Shown piece after piece: positions 36,601 through 48,162 of a DNA stretch of 64,000 nucleotides. Source of the stretch: Chimonanthus salicifolius. Its lineage: Eukaryota > Streptophyta > Magnoliopsida > Laurales > Calycanthaceae. The DNA is taken from NCBI GenBank assembly GCA_013350335.1, contig CM023540.1:29367175-29431174 (forward strand), read 5' to 3'. Each line of letters begins with the position of its first letter. Position 1 is the stretch's first letter. The notes under the pieces are model-generated. The model searched no databases, was not told the DNA's origin, and saw only the letters and a list, made by a program, of their open reading frames with translations. The translations under genes and the position numbers were made by a program.

Positions 36601-39600
36601 TGAGGGCTCTAGGCGAATTCTCAGATTCAGGTATTTATGTATCTCTGTATGTATAATACATTTGGTATTTAGTCAGAAATAAAGCCCATATGTCAAGGAA
36701 TAGGTTAATGGGAGTCATGATGGACACGAGTTAAAGTGGAAATAAATATTAGAAAATATAGGCGATGATGGGGATATGGTTTACTTCACAACATTCCTTG
36801 TAGTCATAGATGATGAACACGCCAAAGCCCATTTGAGTGGAAATGCTCAAACCAACAAACATCATCAACAGTCCTTTGAATTTGGCATGAAGATATTCAA
36901 TTCCTTGGAGAAGGAAAAAAATAAAACATTAAATTTTGACAAGGTTTATGCATCCTTTGTCCTTTTGCCTAGTACAAAATTCAAAACTCAGCAAACTTGA
37001 GACTATTGAGGTTTCCCTAGGATTAGATGAGTAAGGAGTGAGGTGGCAATAAGGAGTGCAAAACTTGACAAGTGAGGAACTGAGGTTGATATAGAGTGCT
37101 TAGACTATTTCAAAACTTTCTTAGCAAAGAAAAATATCAATACTTGTCACATGAAAGAGCTGGGAAATGAACAAAATGGAGAAATGCTTCTTCTTCTTCT
37201 TTTCCATTCTTAAGATATAGATGGATAGCAGATAGTCCTGTTCCAAGATTAAGAATGGTTTCACAACCATCATGAACAAAAGAAACATTTGCAAGGTGAT
37301 GTTCGAAATGAAGGAAGAGTAGTTGAACTAGCCCTCTTGTCAGAAGTAGTATATCATCACCCACATGACAAGATCTTCCACTTTTAGACTTCCATGTATC
37401 ATGCAATTTTTTAATATGGAGGTAAAGGTTTAGGATATTCCATTCCAAGTCATGAACCACTTATATTATACCTGCTATCTTGCGTAAATTTCCTCTTCCT
37501 TCCATACGTGTAATAAGTGATCCCTATCAAGATACAGACATTCTTCAGCAAATGCAAGAAAAAAAAACTCTTTTCCACCAAGTATATGCCATATTCAGTA
37601 ATTCATTAATTCACGAATATCTTTCCACTTTAATCTTTCCAAATGCTAAACTTACATCCTATGTACAGTTTCTGATATTCTTTTCGTTTAAAGTTCATGG
37701 TCTAATATTTCTATTATACAAATAGTCTCAAACTTGAAAATATTCAATGGATTATCTTGTCTGTCAAATGATTATACTATGACCTAAGGGGAACAAGTTC
37801 ATTGCAACTCTTGCATGAAGACCAAATTGAAGAATTTATATAATTTATAATATAGCAATGGAAACACCTTCCTGTAGCCTTTTTAAATATTTGAATTTTT
37901 CCTTATTTGAAGCTGAATAATTAAATCACTATTCCTATAGGAAGTTGCAGAAAGGGAGCATGTAATTAATGATCCTAAGGCCATAATGCCTGCAGCATTT
38001 GTCTCATTCAGAACCCGATGGGCTGCTGCTGTGTGTGCTCAAACTCAACAATCAAGCAATCCTACAATATGGTTGACAGAATGGGCATCAGAGCCTCGTG
38101 ATGTTTATTGGTCTAATCTTTCAATTCCATTTGTTGGACTCTCAATCAGGAGGTTGATCATGGCTGTTGCACTGTTCTTTCTTACTTTTTTCTTTATGAT
38201 TCCCATTGCATTTGTTCAAACCCTAGCAAGCATTGACGGACTTGAGAGAAAAGCGCCCTTCTTAAAGCGAATAATAGAAAAGTAAGTATTTGTGAACTTC
38301 CAAATCGATTATGTAGTTTCCCTTTTACATTGCATAATCCAACTCTCTTATCTTTGGTACCACGCATCCACAATGTCTAGATTCTAAAGCATCACATGTT
38401 TGATATTCTTCCCCCTAATGTATTTCTTTTACACTATCAAAATTACTGGGCAGAACATAAATAAGATAGTAATTAAATTGAAGAAATAATTTTGTAAAAT
38501 GTATCAGAATAAGATAACATGTACAAACAAGACTGACTTGCTTCTAGTTTCAACTTTTTCCCAATGTTTACAATTCTTAGAAAGCAAGATTAACAAACTT
38601 ATGGATTCTACTGTTCAGGGTAAGTAATGATGATGGCGATAGTGACAATGATGATTATAACAATTGACATTGAAGACATACTTGGTCTTTATAAAATGTA
38701 TGAGAGGAAAGATGGCATGTTTTGTTAAAATGCTGTAAAATCAAATGCACAAGCACTGGTTGTCCATAAAGAAAATGGACAGCTGAGTTTAAAAACTATA
38801 TCAGATAAATACTTTTGTCGTCGTCATTTTGGATATATGATTTTTCAAAAATGCTATTGCAGGAAGGCTGTCGAACCTTTTATTCAAGGATTTCTTCCTG
38901 GCATTGTTTTGAAGTTATTCCTTATTTTTCTTCCATCGATACTCATGATGATGTCGAAGATAGAAGGTTACATATCACTGTCATCTTTGGAGAGGAGATC
39001 TGCTGGGAAGTATTACCTATTTATACTAATCAACGTGTTTCTTGGGAATATAATAGTTGGAACAGCATTTGAGCAACTCAACAGTTTCGTCCATGAGTCC
39101 ACAGATGAGTAAGTTACTTTGTTTACTTCTGTCCCTATAACAATATTGATTTAGCCTAAATCTTATGTATTTCAAAGCATGATTAGTTTATTACAAAAAC
39201 ATTGAAGCAATATTTATCCTGCAATCAAGCAAATCCAACAACAGAGGTTCAATATTTCTTAGGATATAAAGTGCACTTTTTTTTTCTGTAAGAAATCACA
39301 AATCCCTTCATATATTGAATCCAACATAACCATCTCTTGAGTTGGATGAATTTGCTGTTTAATCTTTATGCTTTCTATAAAAAAAACAGGCACAATTTTT
39401 TAGAGAACTTCTAAAAAAGATTCAAATCTAAAACTTGTATTTCTTTTACAGGATTATCAAAATAATTGGTACTACCATACCAATGAAAGCAACATTTTTC
39501 ATTACTTATATAATGGTTGATGGTTGGGCTGGAATTGCTGGAGAGATTATCAGGTTGAAGCCACTGGTCATATACCACATAAAGAATGCATTCTTGGTTA

Positions 39601-40846
39601 AAACTGAGAAAGATAGGGAGGAGGCAATGGACCCTGGAAGCTTGGAATTTGGCTCATCGGAACCTCGGATACAATTATATTTCTTACTTGGAATTGTTTA
39701 CTCTGTGGTCACACCTATCCTTCTCCCTTTCATTATTGTCTTCTTCGCTTTGTCTTACGTTGTTTTCCGCAATCAGGTACAATACTTACTGTCACCTCTT
39801 GTATTTTTTCCAAGTTACCTTGCTTTTATTTTCATGCCTTGCCTAGAATATGATATAAATTTGTGTTACTTGGATGTCATATGAAGGCAATTAAAATTTA
39901 TGGAAGATATTATTTTAATGGCTAGTTGAGTCTCAAGTGGAATCCGATTCCTACCGTTACCTGTATGAATCTGGATACCATTTCAACTGGGCCTTTCCCA
40001 AGATACAACCTTACTAAAGAAGGAGAGGGCTAGGAGAAATTCTTGATGTCATTTTGAAAATGCATATTCATCAAGATCTATCAGGATACTGAAAAAAAAA
40101 AAAAAAAAACTTGTCATCAGTCCTGATCTAACCAAATGTGTGAATCCTTTTAATTGTTTACATTCTGCAGTATCCTTGTGACATCGGGTATTTCCATCTT
40201 CACATTTTTTTTAATACATGGCAAGCATTTCCATTAACTGTTGTTTGTATGTTTGTTTTTTCATTGAAGACCATCACCTGAAGTTTTTAGTTTTCTTTTT
40301 GCCAGATCATAAATGTCTACAACCAGAGATATGAAAGTGGAGCAGCATTTTGGCCAGACGTACATCGGCGTGTAATAGTGGGAATGATAATATCACAATT
40401 ATTACTCATTGGATTGATGAGCACCAAAGAAGCCAGACAGTCAACACCATTCCTCATTGCACTTCCTATACTTACTATTTGGTTCCACATATTCTGCAAA
40501 AATCGGTTTGAATCCGCCTTTGTTAAATTCCCATTACAGGTTAGTTGGTTATTCTTCTTTCAGTATAATGGAATATCTGTTGTACATCAGTCAATCATTC
40601 GAGAACATAGTGATCAACAAAAACATACTCCATGGCCTTCAACCTAAACATTAGTTGGAGTTTGGTTACGAGTATTTGCTATACTCTTCATCACATTCAA
40701 CACTTAGAGCATAAAATTGATGAGCCTAGGATCCTGCCCAACAGGAAAAAGTCTTCCAAAGACACCCAACTCCATACATGTGGCACCCACGGTCTCAGTG
40801 ATATAGACTATAGATTTGATGATTCGCACCACATTGGCCCCATCCA

Positions 40847-40881
<35 letters not shown>

Positions 40882-41610
40882 ACCCTATGTGTGGTCAGCC
40901 CCATCAATTACTTTGCCTTTTCTGGATCATTGCTGCATTCTTTTCTTAACCATCAAGTTGTTGGATCTGTTCTATATTTTGGATATTCTCCATGTATGGT
41001 CTCATCATATGAAAAGTTTGATCACAAGCCATGGGCCCTTCATTTACAGAATTGGAATCTTCAGAACACAATACATTTGATATAGTGAGGGGGCCCCTCT
41101 TAAGTACTGTCTTCATCAACAGTCATTTAACATGTAAACTGCAAACTGTTGATTAAACATTCAAGCCATGGCCTTAATAAAAGAAACCATCTATCCAGCA
41201 CTTAGCCTTATTACTAGCCTTATCAGGGTATAACCAGAGATACTCCATTGTTTACAAGTTGATGGAAAGAACGTGCTCATGACGTGCACTTCCAAATGGT
41301 TTCACAGTGCACATGTGTCTGATGAAAAGTAATTCAAATCTAGAGATGTGATTCCTATATTTTGCTTTGATTTCAGAATGCAATGGTGAAGGACACACTG
41401 GAGAGAACCATAGAACCAAACTTGGATTTGAAACGGTACCTACAGAATGCCTACATTCACCCAGTCTTCAAGGATGATGAGTATGAGCAGTCAGCAATCA
41501 CTGATGAGGAAGATAACTCCTTGATTGTAAAAACCAAGAGAAATTCTAGTAAGACTAGTCCAATAGAAAGCTTGGATGGTTCCAGAAATTGTTCTGAACA
41601 TATTCCATGA
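30628..41610 (+). CDS. OSCA1/CSC1-type hyperosmolality-gated calcium-permeable channel
   Basis: Eleven coding exons: 30628-30941, 31739-31888, 32505-32640, 33410-33511, 35771-35890, 35992-36072, 37941-38281, 38863-39108, 39452-39776, 40306-40539 and 41377-41610. All junctions are GT-AG and in phase, giving 760 residues, close to Arabidopsis OSCA1.2/CSC1 (771). The N-terminus has a first membrane segment (about 8-30, RSN1_TM region) and MPEPELIEHAGLDSAVYVRI. Two more segments follow in exons 2 and 3. Exons 3-7 encode the cytosolic PHM7 domain (RRPDQFTVLVRNVPPDPDES, VEHFFLVNHPDHYLTHQ). Exons 7-11 encode the pore-forming 7TM part (VDGWAGIAGEI, FLVKTEKDREEAM) and a short C-terminal tail after AYIHPVF. 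Family members are mechanosensitive, osmotically gated cation channels of the plasma membrane. No lesion was seen. Which OSCA1 paralogue it is cannot be told here. Confidence 0.93.
32340..32420. repeat. Poly-G run and (GT)n in a channel-gene intron
   Basis: Fifteen consecutive G at 32346-32360, next to gggtcccacatcagtgggcc, then a short gtgtgt run. It lies in intron 2 of the channel gene, on the transcribed sense strand. Confidence 0.85.
32940..33225 (+). mobile_element. LINE 3' end in sense orientation (intron 3)
   Basis: Ends with cttttaataaaattcattc and then ttgctaaaaaaag, which looks like an L1 3' UTR with a short poly-A. The upstream part shows only decayed coding sequence. It lies within intron 3 of the channel gene. 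Confidence 0.4.
34235..34985 (-). mobile_element. L1-type LINE 3' end with RNase H domain (intron 4)
   Basis: Minus-strand frame with GKPGPAGIGGVLRNHCS, KKAELFSIRRALTLW and LVIEGDSANTIKWAKG, a plant L1 RNase H domain. The expected first catalytic Asp (NVDG) reads NVRW. A single-base frameshift breaks the end, whose other frame reads HISRTTNGVAVFLAKNG. The tail is poly-T at 34241-34251. It sits antisense in the largest intron of the channel gene. Confidence 0.75.
34975..35170. repeat. Short tandem repeat around the intron 4 LINE
   Basis: Two units of about 110 bases, starting gagattcggatttgtagtaa (34981) and gagattcagatttgttgtaa (35094). A related stretch, ttgggattcaaatttgaacg, lies left of the LINE at 34199. 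The LINE thus appears to have landed in an older repeat array, so the similar flanks need not be a target-site duplication. Confidence 0.5.
40847..40881. repeat. (TCA)n microsatellite
   Basis: Eleven or so uninterrupted tca units in intron 10 of the channel gene. The poly-Ser and poly-His ORFs across it are artefacts. Confidence 0.9.
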
Positions 41611-42608
41611 GACATGTTTTACTAACCATCTCAAGTCTCAACCACTCTATTCTAGTTCCGCTGTTTGTTTATTTGTACATTCATGCATTGATTGTATATT
41701 TATACATCATTTCAATGTAAAGACATGATGCATATGCATGCTTTTCATTTTCATGCAACTTGCCTGAACTGACGGTCATTTCGGTGCATCTGCATGCCAA
41801 TGAATGACGTTTTGCTCATCCATGTAAGATTGCTTGGAATTTGGATGGGTGTTTAGAACTTATCATTGTGTATTTTATAACTCATTACAACAAATTGTTG
41901 GTGAAAATAAATGCTCCCAGTTCAATGCTGCTACAGGGGGCTAGCATCCTGCAAAGCAAACTAGTGATTTCTTCTTTATGCTCTGTATCTTCCTCCGAAT
42001 TCTCTATTTATGTTTCGGTACTGTCTACTGTGTTTTTGCTTCTATTATAAGACTGCATATGACATGAAGGCATTGAAAGAACTCTTCCTCTGATAACAAT
42101 GACATTGTTCAGAAAAATTAAATGCATTAGAATGTACATATGCACAGCCATGTGATCAAGTTCCCTCTTCTAAGTGGCTGGTTTGATAGATAGTGCACAT
42201 GTTAAATTCTTGAACTGTGATAAATCTTTAGTCACTACATGCCTTGGAATGTCAATGGAGGTCTTAGAAATGTACATTTTAGTTTCAGACCATCATTGCT
42301 GAGGATTTAAACATTTTAACTGCTACACATACATGAACAGGGGACCTTTAGAAACAATTACTTTTTTTCCTGGAAAAATAAAATGGATTTATATAACCAA
42401 AGGGGTGAAGTGTAAAGATCTCAATGTGACCCATAATTTGCAGGTGGATGGAAATTTTCTAGGGTAAATATATCTTCATTCCACCTAAGAAAAAATTAAT
42501 TCACCCTTCATACTTTTATCTTGTTGGTCATAGAAAACCATTTTCATTTTCTACAAAAAAGGGGTAATTGTAGCCTACATGGCCTTCTAGTTTCTGTAAG
42601 GACAAAAT
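41611..42608. other. 3' flank of the channel gene, no gene seen
   Basis: The channel 3' UTR region followed by AT-rich sequence with no supported feature before the LINE at 42622. Confidence 0.45.
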
Positions 42609-42621
42609 GACCAGGGTGATT

Positions 42622-43515
42622 TTTTTTTTGAAATGGTTCATTTATTAATATAAAAAAGGCATCAGGGTGCGAATATATATAAAAATACCTAAAGAACAAC
42701 AAAGAGAGACTAATAAGTGGAAGAGAATCTAAACAAATAAGCCTCAAGAAAGATCAACGCATTCTTTCCAAGCACACAAAATATCAGTCATCGAAATATT
42801 CTGCAATTCCTGTAACGAAGAGGCCCAAGAAGCACTATTAGCATGAACACGTCTTCCCACCTAGGCACTAGACTCACTCTTATCTCTAAACCGGGCCCGG
42901 GCCTAGAAACAAAACCGTGCGGGTTTGAGCTGTGTGCGAGGCCCAAAGCGGACAATATCACACTGAGTCAAGCCCTAAACCCTGTTGTCGGGTCGGATCG
43001 TTACAAATATGGTAACAGAGCCGAGTTCAACACTCGGACTGTGTGGGCTTTCCTCCTTCCCTGCAGTTGTCGGGCTAAACCGGGTCGAGTTGGGGATGGC
43101 TCGAAACTTTAGGGGGGGGGTGATTGTGATACCCACCTCCTCCCCAAACCCATGTGGGAAAGTGTCCCACATCGGTTTGGGAGGAGAAGAGAGAAGGGGT
43201 TTTAAGTGGTGTACCCCCCTTGACCATGTGTGAAGCCTTTTGGGCCGGGCCCAGAAACAAAACCGTGCGGGTTTGAGATGTGTGCGAGGCCCAAAGCGGA
43301 CAATATCACAATGAGTCAAGCCCTAAACCCTGTTGTCGGGTCGGGTCGTTACACAGTCTATTATTTCGTTCCCACCAAAGGCTCCAAAAAGTGTCAAAGA
43401 AAGATAATTGTCACAATGAAGAGCATTTATGCGAGACGAAAAAAATGTCTCAAGCAAAGGACAACGCAGCAAGCGACGATGGCATAACCAAGCCACCCCA
43501 AACTTATCTAACACA
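42622..43515 (-). mobile_element. 5'-truncated LINE with exact target-site duplication, hosting a TRIM
   Basis: On the plus strand it starts with poly-T and gaaatggttcatttattaat, the complement of an L1 3' end. The far part reads LSLTLFGAFGGNEIIDC on the minus strand, a decayed zf-RVT-like segment. An exact 13-base duplication, gaccagggtgatt, flanks it at 42609-42621 and 43516-43528. A small LTR element (about 42889-43354) lies inside, so the LINE came first. Confidence 0.85.
42889..43354 (+). mobile_element. TRIM-like miniature LTR retrotransposon, 5' LTR truncated
   Basis: The 3' LTR runs from about 43126 (tgtgatacccacctcc) to 43354 (gggtcgttaca), with TG and CA ends. It contains gtcccacatcggtttgggag. 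The 5' copy keeps only the last 120 bases or so (42889-43008). After it comes tggtaacagagcc (43013-43025), a near match to the initiator tRNA-Met primer-binding site. A poly-purine tract (aggggggggg, about 43111-43120) lies just before the 3' LTR. The internal region of about 117 bases has no coding capacity, as in TRIM elements. Confidence 0.8.
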
Positions 43516-43528
43516 GACCAGGGTGATT

Positions 43529-44511
43529 GATGGGCAAATTCCGACTTGAACCCGACCTGTTCCATCTACAGGATAGGAATTTGGCCTGAGGCCCAAAAAC
43601 GTGAATAAGTAAGCCGTGTTGATACGGCTTGGCAATTGGGAGACTAGGCCCAACCTTCTCTATCCACAATTGGAAAAGAACCAAATAGCGCTCCAATGGG
43701 TGTGCCCAATTTATGGTCCTGGATTTCAACAAAACCTCTTATAAATCGCTAAAGTACTTCTTATGCATTTTCTATTACATTGTTATGATCAAAGGGAATA
43801 ATCTTAGTCCAACAAATAAGTTCAGCTCACAGAACTATATGTGGTCTATCAGACCCTACATATGGCAAGACCTAACCCGAAAAATACCGGGTTTGGGTCT
43901 ATTTGGGCCTGAAGGATTGGGTATTAGAAATGGATTGATGATGAGGCAGCCTAGCTTCAGGGCCAAGTACTCAAAAAAACTTTGGATCCAAAAATCGTGA
44001 TAATAGTAACAAAAGCAGCTGCAGCCTGAAGCATGAAATAAAATAATGGACATGAACGAGTCTGAGTAGGGAACCAAGGTCCACAAAATTCCTGGTTGGA
44101 TCTTTCTATGGAACCTACAGTTCTGGCCCAATTAGGACAGTGACCTAGGCCCAACTTGCAAATCCAAGTTCATAACCAGCCGGTTGTAAACTAAAGAACT
44201 AATAAAAAATATAGAATTTTTGTGAGGTGCACGGATGGCCTTGATTAATTCAGTTGAGCTAACCATAAATTGCAGGCACTTAATTTTTTTAATCTCCAGA
44301 ATTTTTGAAGCGTTTAAGATCATGACTTGATTCATTCATCAAAATATTTTTTAGTAAAACTCCAATTCAAATTAAGAACTTTCTAAATTGTTCATCACCG
44401 TTGCCATTGATGTACCCTACACAGGAGTTTACATCGTTTGTGGCAGATAAGCTCGAGTGATCATTATCAAGAAAATAAAGGCCGCTTAGTAGCAATTAGG
44501 ATATGGGAAGG
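43529..44511. other. Intergenic, no gene seen
   Basis: No supported coding region. Short ORFs only. Confidence 0.4.
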
Positions 44512-44683
44512 GGGGAACTGATTTTTGCACCGTGGGTATTTTCTCATGGTGCACGAATTTCGGTTTTAACCTTCCAACTTCTGCACGTAGCTTTTCCTTG
44601 GGAAAATCAGCTCTCTCTCTCTATTTTCCACACCAAACACAAACCCTTTTTTTCTTCTCCAACCTCTCTCGCATGGAAGTGTT

Positions 44684-44813
44684 TTTTTTTTTTTTAAATA
44701 GTTCATATATTAATAGAAAGAAGCACCAGAGGTGCAAATACAAATCCAGGTAAAAAAATAAACAAAGTTGAGATTAAACTCCCACAACTACAACTAAAGA
44801 GAACTCGCATGGA
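44684..44813 (-). mobile_element. Small 5'-truncated LINE with target-site duplication
   Basis: About 130 bases of antisense L1 3' end: poly-T, then agttcatatattaatagaaa. It is flanked by an exact 16-base repeat, ctcgcatggaagtgtt, at 44668-44683 and 44814-44829. It interrupts the left arm of the VQ inverted repeat upstream of the coding part, so it is younger than the inversion. Confidence 0.85.
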
Positions 44814-44915
44814 AGTGTTACCGAGAGTTTAGGAGGATCCAACTCCAAATTTCAACTCAAACAACAGGAATCAATTCCCTTTTGACACCCACAACCATCC
44901 CAAGATCTAAAATCG

Positions 44916-45319
44916 GTATGTATCCAACCACCTTTGTGGAAGCAGACACTTCTTCCTTCAAACAAGTAGTCCACATGTTGTTGATGGGCTCCTCAGAAAC
45001 CACCAAACAGGCCTTCCATTGAAAACTCCCAGATCAACACATTCATGTCTGGCTTCCAAAATAGCTGCAGCACCGACTTCTCGCCTCACAAACCGGAGAT
45101 TCTGTTGCCGAGCATGCTCAATTTCCCTTCACTCATTCTCAGCCCAGTTACACCATTGAGCCCTGACCCATTTAACAGACCACCACCACTACCTCCCGAC
45201 ACCGCGAGAGTCGGAGGCCCAGCTCTTACCTCTATTTCCATTGACGTCCCTAAGGTTTACTCTGAAGTGAAAGTTTTCAAAGAACCTGTTGGAATTGAAT
45301 GCAAAAGATCAATATTATA
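44916..45319 (+). pseudogene. VQ-motif protein gene fragment, left arm
   Basis: One frame reads MYPTTFVEADTSSFKQVVHM then LLMGSSETTKQAFH and a stop. This is the VQ region of the VQ4/VQ11/VQ19-type subfamily, with VH in place of VQ and one extra residue before the final Gly. After a deletion of about 115 bases, which removes the usual FKLYERRN segment, the frame from 45045 resumes with CSTDFSPHKPEILLPSM and FPSLILSPVTPLSPDPFNR, the conserved C-terminal signature. VQ proteins are nuclear cofactors of WRKY factors and MAP kinase substrates. The early stop and deletion make it a pseudogene. Confidence 0.75.
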
Positions 45320-45371
45320 GTTAGAAAATGTGATTTTTTTCCACAAATCAGATGATCGAAAGCTTATCGAA

Positions 45372-45675
45372 AAAAAGGAGTTTGTATTCAAGCTTCGTAG
45401 AATGATTTGGAATCACAAACTAGAATGGTAAAAAGATAAATTTAACCGTGATTCAAAGTGGCGGTAAAATTCAATAAGTATTATAATTAGAAATGTGATA
45501 AATTTTTGTTTTGTTCCTGTAAATCACCGTTAAATTTATATTTTTACCATTCTAGTTTGTGATTCCAAATCATTCTACAATGAAGCTTGAATATAAACTC
45601 TTTTGTTTTGTTACTCTAAATCACTGTTAAATTTATATTTTTACCATTCTAGTTTGTGATTCCAAATCATTGTAC
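45372..45675. repeat. Nested hairpin plus tandem copy at the inverted-repeat centre
   Basis: The segment 45375-45460, with gaatgatttggaatcacaaa, is nearly the exact complement of 45526-45610, with tttgtgattccaaatcattc. They are separated by a loop of about 65 bases. A further copy in the same orientation follows at 45611-45675. The centre thus holds three copies of the VQ 3' flank. Confidence 0.85.
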
Positions 45676-45739
45676 AAGAAAACTGAATACAAACTCTCCT
45701 TTTCATCTGATTTGAGGAAAAAAATCACATTTTCTAATT

Positions 45740-46387
45740 GTAATATTGTTCTTTTGCATTGAAACTCTTTACCGATCCTTTTGTAACAATAGAGTAAACC
45801 TCGGGGACATCAATGGAAACAGAGGCAAGAGCTGGGGCTACTCTCGGTAGTGTCGTGACTAGACTGGTGATGGGTGCTAATAAAATCCTTTCTGCGCAAT
45901 TGCTCTCTCCTCTATTGCAACACAAATATCTGCTAGAGGTGGTGGTGGCCTGTTAAATGGATCGGGGCTCAACGGTGTAATTGGGCATGTTCGGCAAAAG
46001 GATCTTCAGTTTGCGAGGTGAGAAGCCGGTGCTGCAGCTGTTTTTGAAGCCAGGCATGAATGGGTTGATCTTGAGACTCTTGAGGTTGTTCCTCCTCTCA
46101 TAAAGCTTGAAAGTTGGCTTCTTGAGACCTGTTTTGTTTGGTGGTATTGGAGTTTTTAATTGATCAGAGGCCTTATCAGCGTGTTTGGTGGTTTCTAAAG
46201 AGCCCATCAGCATATGGACTATGTCTGCTTGAAGAAAGCTGTTGTTGCTACTGTTGTTTGACTTGATACTCTCTTTCTTGAACTCTAAGGAGCACTTCCG
46301 TTGATCGGTTCTTTTCCTTTGGTGCCAGAGAGAGACAATTTGTGTTTGGGGTGGAAAATAAAGAGAGAAAGAGATGGTCATTTTCAT
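45740..46387 (-). pseudogene. VQ-motif protein gene fragment, right arm
   Basis: On the minus strand a 144-residue frame contains FLQADIVHMLMGSLETTKHA and FKLYERRNNLKSLKINPF, then CSTGFSPRKLKILLPNM. The VQ core (SSFKQVV) is deleted, leaving ADIVHMLMG. After PNYTVEPRS a frameshift moves the conserved DPFNRPPPP to another frame, which continues to EERAIAQKGFY and then TAG where Leu is expected (family end AIAEKGFYLHPSP). It is complementary in its losses to the left arm: each lacks what the other keeps. Confidence 0.75.
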
Positions 46388-46487
46388 GTGAAAATGCTTC
46401 TGAAGAAGTTGGTAGAGGGTAAAACGGAAATTTATTAAAATCTGTACACAGTTAGAAAAAAACTCACAGTGAAAAAATCAGTTCCCA

Positions 46488-47030
46488 AAAACAAATATTG
46501 TGTTATCCAAGTATCCAATTCGAACTGGATTCATTTTAAATTTACATGATCCAATCTTGTCTGCTAAAGCGCAATTATTTTAAAAACCAATGTAAAAAAA
46601 ACTAATAATATTCACCATTTATATTTTCTAAAAATTCAATATTTCAATCAGTTTACTTGGTTCATTATAATTAAAAAAAATGACTAAAGAAGAAAATAGA
46701 GAGAAAGAGAAGAAGAAAAAAAAAAAGAAGACAACGATCAAGAGAAAAATAGAAAAGAAAAAGAGGAACAGACCAAAAAAAGGACTAGACAGAGAAAAGA
46801 CGAAGAGAAAATAGAGAGAGCACCTGGAGAAGTAGAACCCTAATTGTCAAATCTCAGAACCAAATTCCAAATTTCTCATTTTTCCTCTTTACAGTTTTCT
46901 TTTCTCTTTTATTTCTCGTCAAAATGCGAAAACTCGAACCGGAATAAATGTATGCGGAAACAAACGGGCTTAAGTTAAGCCCGACGATCACCAACGGGTT
47001 TTAAATTAAAGCCCAGCCCGTTTGTTGAGA
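46488..47030. other. Intergenic, purine-rich
   Basis: No gene. A purine-rich stretch of gaga and aaga words lies at 46680-46825. A gagagagagag tract near 47024-47034 may lie close to the isoamylase gene transcription start. Confidence 0.4.
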
Positions 47031-47163
47031 GAGAGAGTCTTGCTGCCAATTTAACATCACTCTTGGATTTTCTCAGTTGGGTTTGGGTTTATTCTTTATC
47101 CAAGTTCTTTTAATTACAAGCCAGATAGATCGAAGGTGCTGTCACTTTGATACTAAAGAAAAG

Positions 47164-48039
47164 GTGAATTCGATTTCATTTCTTTTTTAATTCAATCTTC
47201 TGCTACTTTCTTGATCTTTCTCACCTTTCGTTATTTTTTTTTTTGCCATGCATCTTGTAAAAACACACACCATTTTCTTGGATAAATGGAGAAAATTCCA
47301 GCAGAGTTTATTGCAAGCTGTGTTTGTGGCCAACTTAATTTAATTACAATGTTGTACCGATAATAGCATCGTTTGATTTCCACAAATGGGTGTTTTTTGT
47401 TATAGATCTTCTCACTAGGGTGTGTTGTTTTAGATTTTTCTCCTTTTAGTAAAGATTTCTTCAGTTGGCTTTTCTGAATTGGGTTTATTGTTCATTAGAT
47501 TTCCTCAACTGGGTGTTTTCTGTTATAGTCTTCTGACTTCGGTGTATTTTGTTCTCTCTCTTAACTAGATTTGTTTAGTTTATTTTTGTGAACAGGTTTT
47601 TATTATTTTTGGATTTACAAAAAATGGGTTCGCTATTTTTTGGATTCTTAGTAATGTTTTATTTTCTTTAGTCTTTCTCATTCGACCAGTTTGCACTGTT
47701 AGTTTCAGTTGGTAATGTTTTGGGTTTCTCTGTTGGTTTTCATTTCCTTCTTCTTCTTCTTTTTAATTTATGGATCTTCTGTTTTGGTTTTGCTTTATTT
47801 TGGAGATTGGAGTTTAGTTGTTTCGTTTTTTAATTTGTAGCTGGTTTTGTTCTTAAATTTCTCAATCTGCACCATTATGAATTGGTTTTTTCAATTGGGT
47901 TTGTTTGGAGCTTTGGTATTAGATTTCCTCAGTTGGTCTTGTTTTCTAATTTATTTTCTAAATTCGAAAAGTGTGTCCTAAGTTTTCTTTCTTGTTTTAG
48001 ACCTACTCACTCAACCGCTTGATTCTTATTCCCTTGCAG
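47164..48039 (+). promoter_or_regulatory. Probable 5' UTR intron of the isoamylase 2 gene
   Basis: A donor (aaag|gtgaat) after 47163 and an acceptor (cccttgcag) ending at 48039 bound a very T-rich stretch without ORFs. This matches a plant leader intron ahead of a single-exon coding region. No transcript evidence is available here. Confidence 0.45.
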
Positions 48040-48162
48040 AGAAAAAGATAAAAATTCAACAGGGAAATCTCCTCCAACTGAGCAACATTTTATCTTGCTT
48101 GCCAATTTGTAGTAACTTGTTTTTTGCTTTCTGTCCATATTCCGTCGTTTTGTCAAGCAGCC

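Larger units (their letters stand above)
44512..46487. repeat. Long inverted repeat built of two VQ-gene copies
   Basis: Left arm 44512-45460 and right arm about 45526-46487 are inverted copies of one gene region, including upstream sequence (gggaactgattttt at the outer ends), coding part and 3' flank. Sense runs toward the centre on both sides, so the copies are tail to tail. Arms differ by deletions of about 100 bases and a LINE insertion in the left one. The spacer between the innermost arms is only about 65 bases. Confidence 0.8.

Noticed and set aside
37137..37460. 107-residue antisense ORF in a channel-gene intron
   Set aside because: No domain, no splice partners and ordinary intron composition; chance ORF.
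40632..40949. ORFs with poly-Ser or poly-His
   Set aside because: Artefacts of the (TCA)n repeat inside a channel-gene intron; the His run is not a metal-binding protein.
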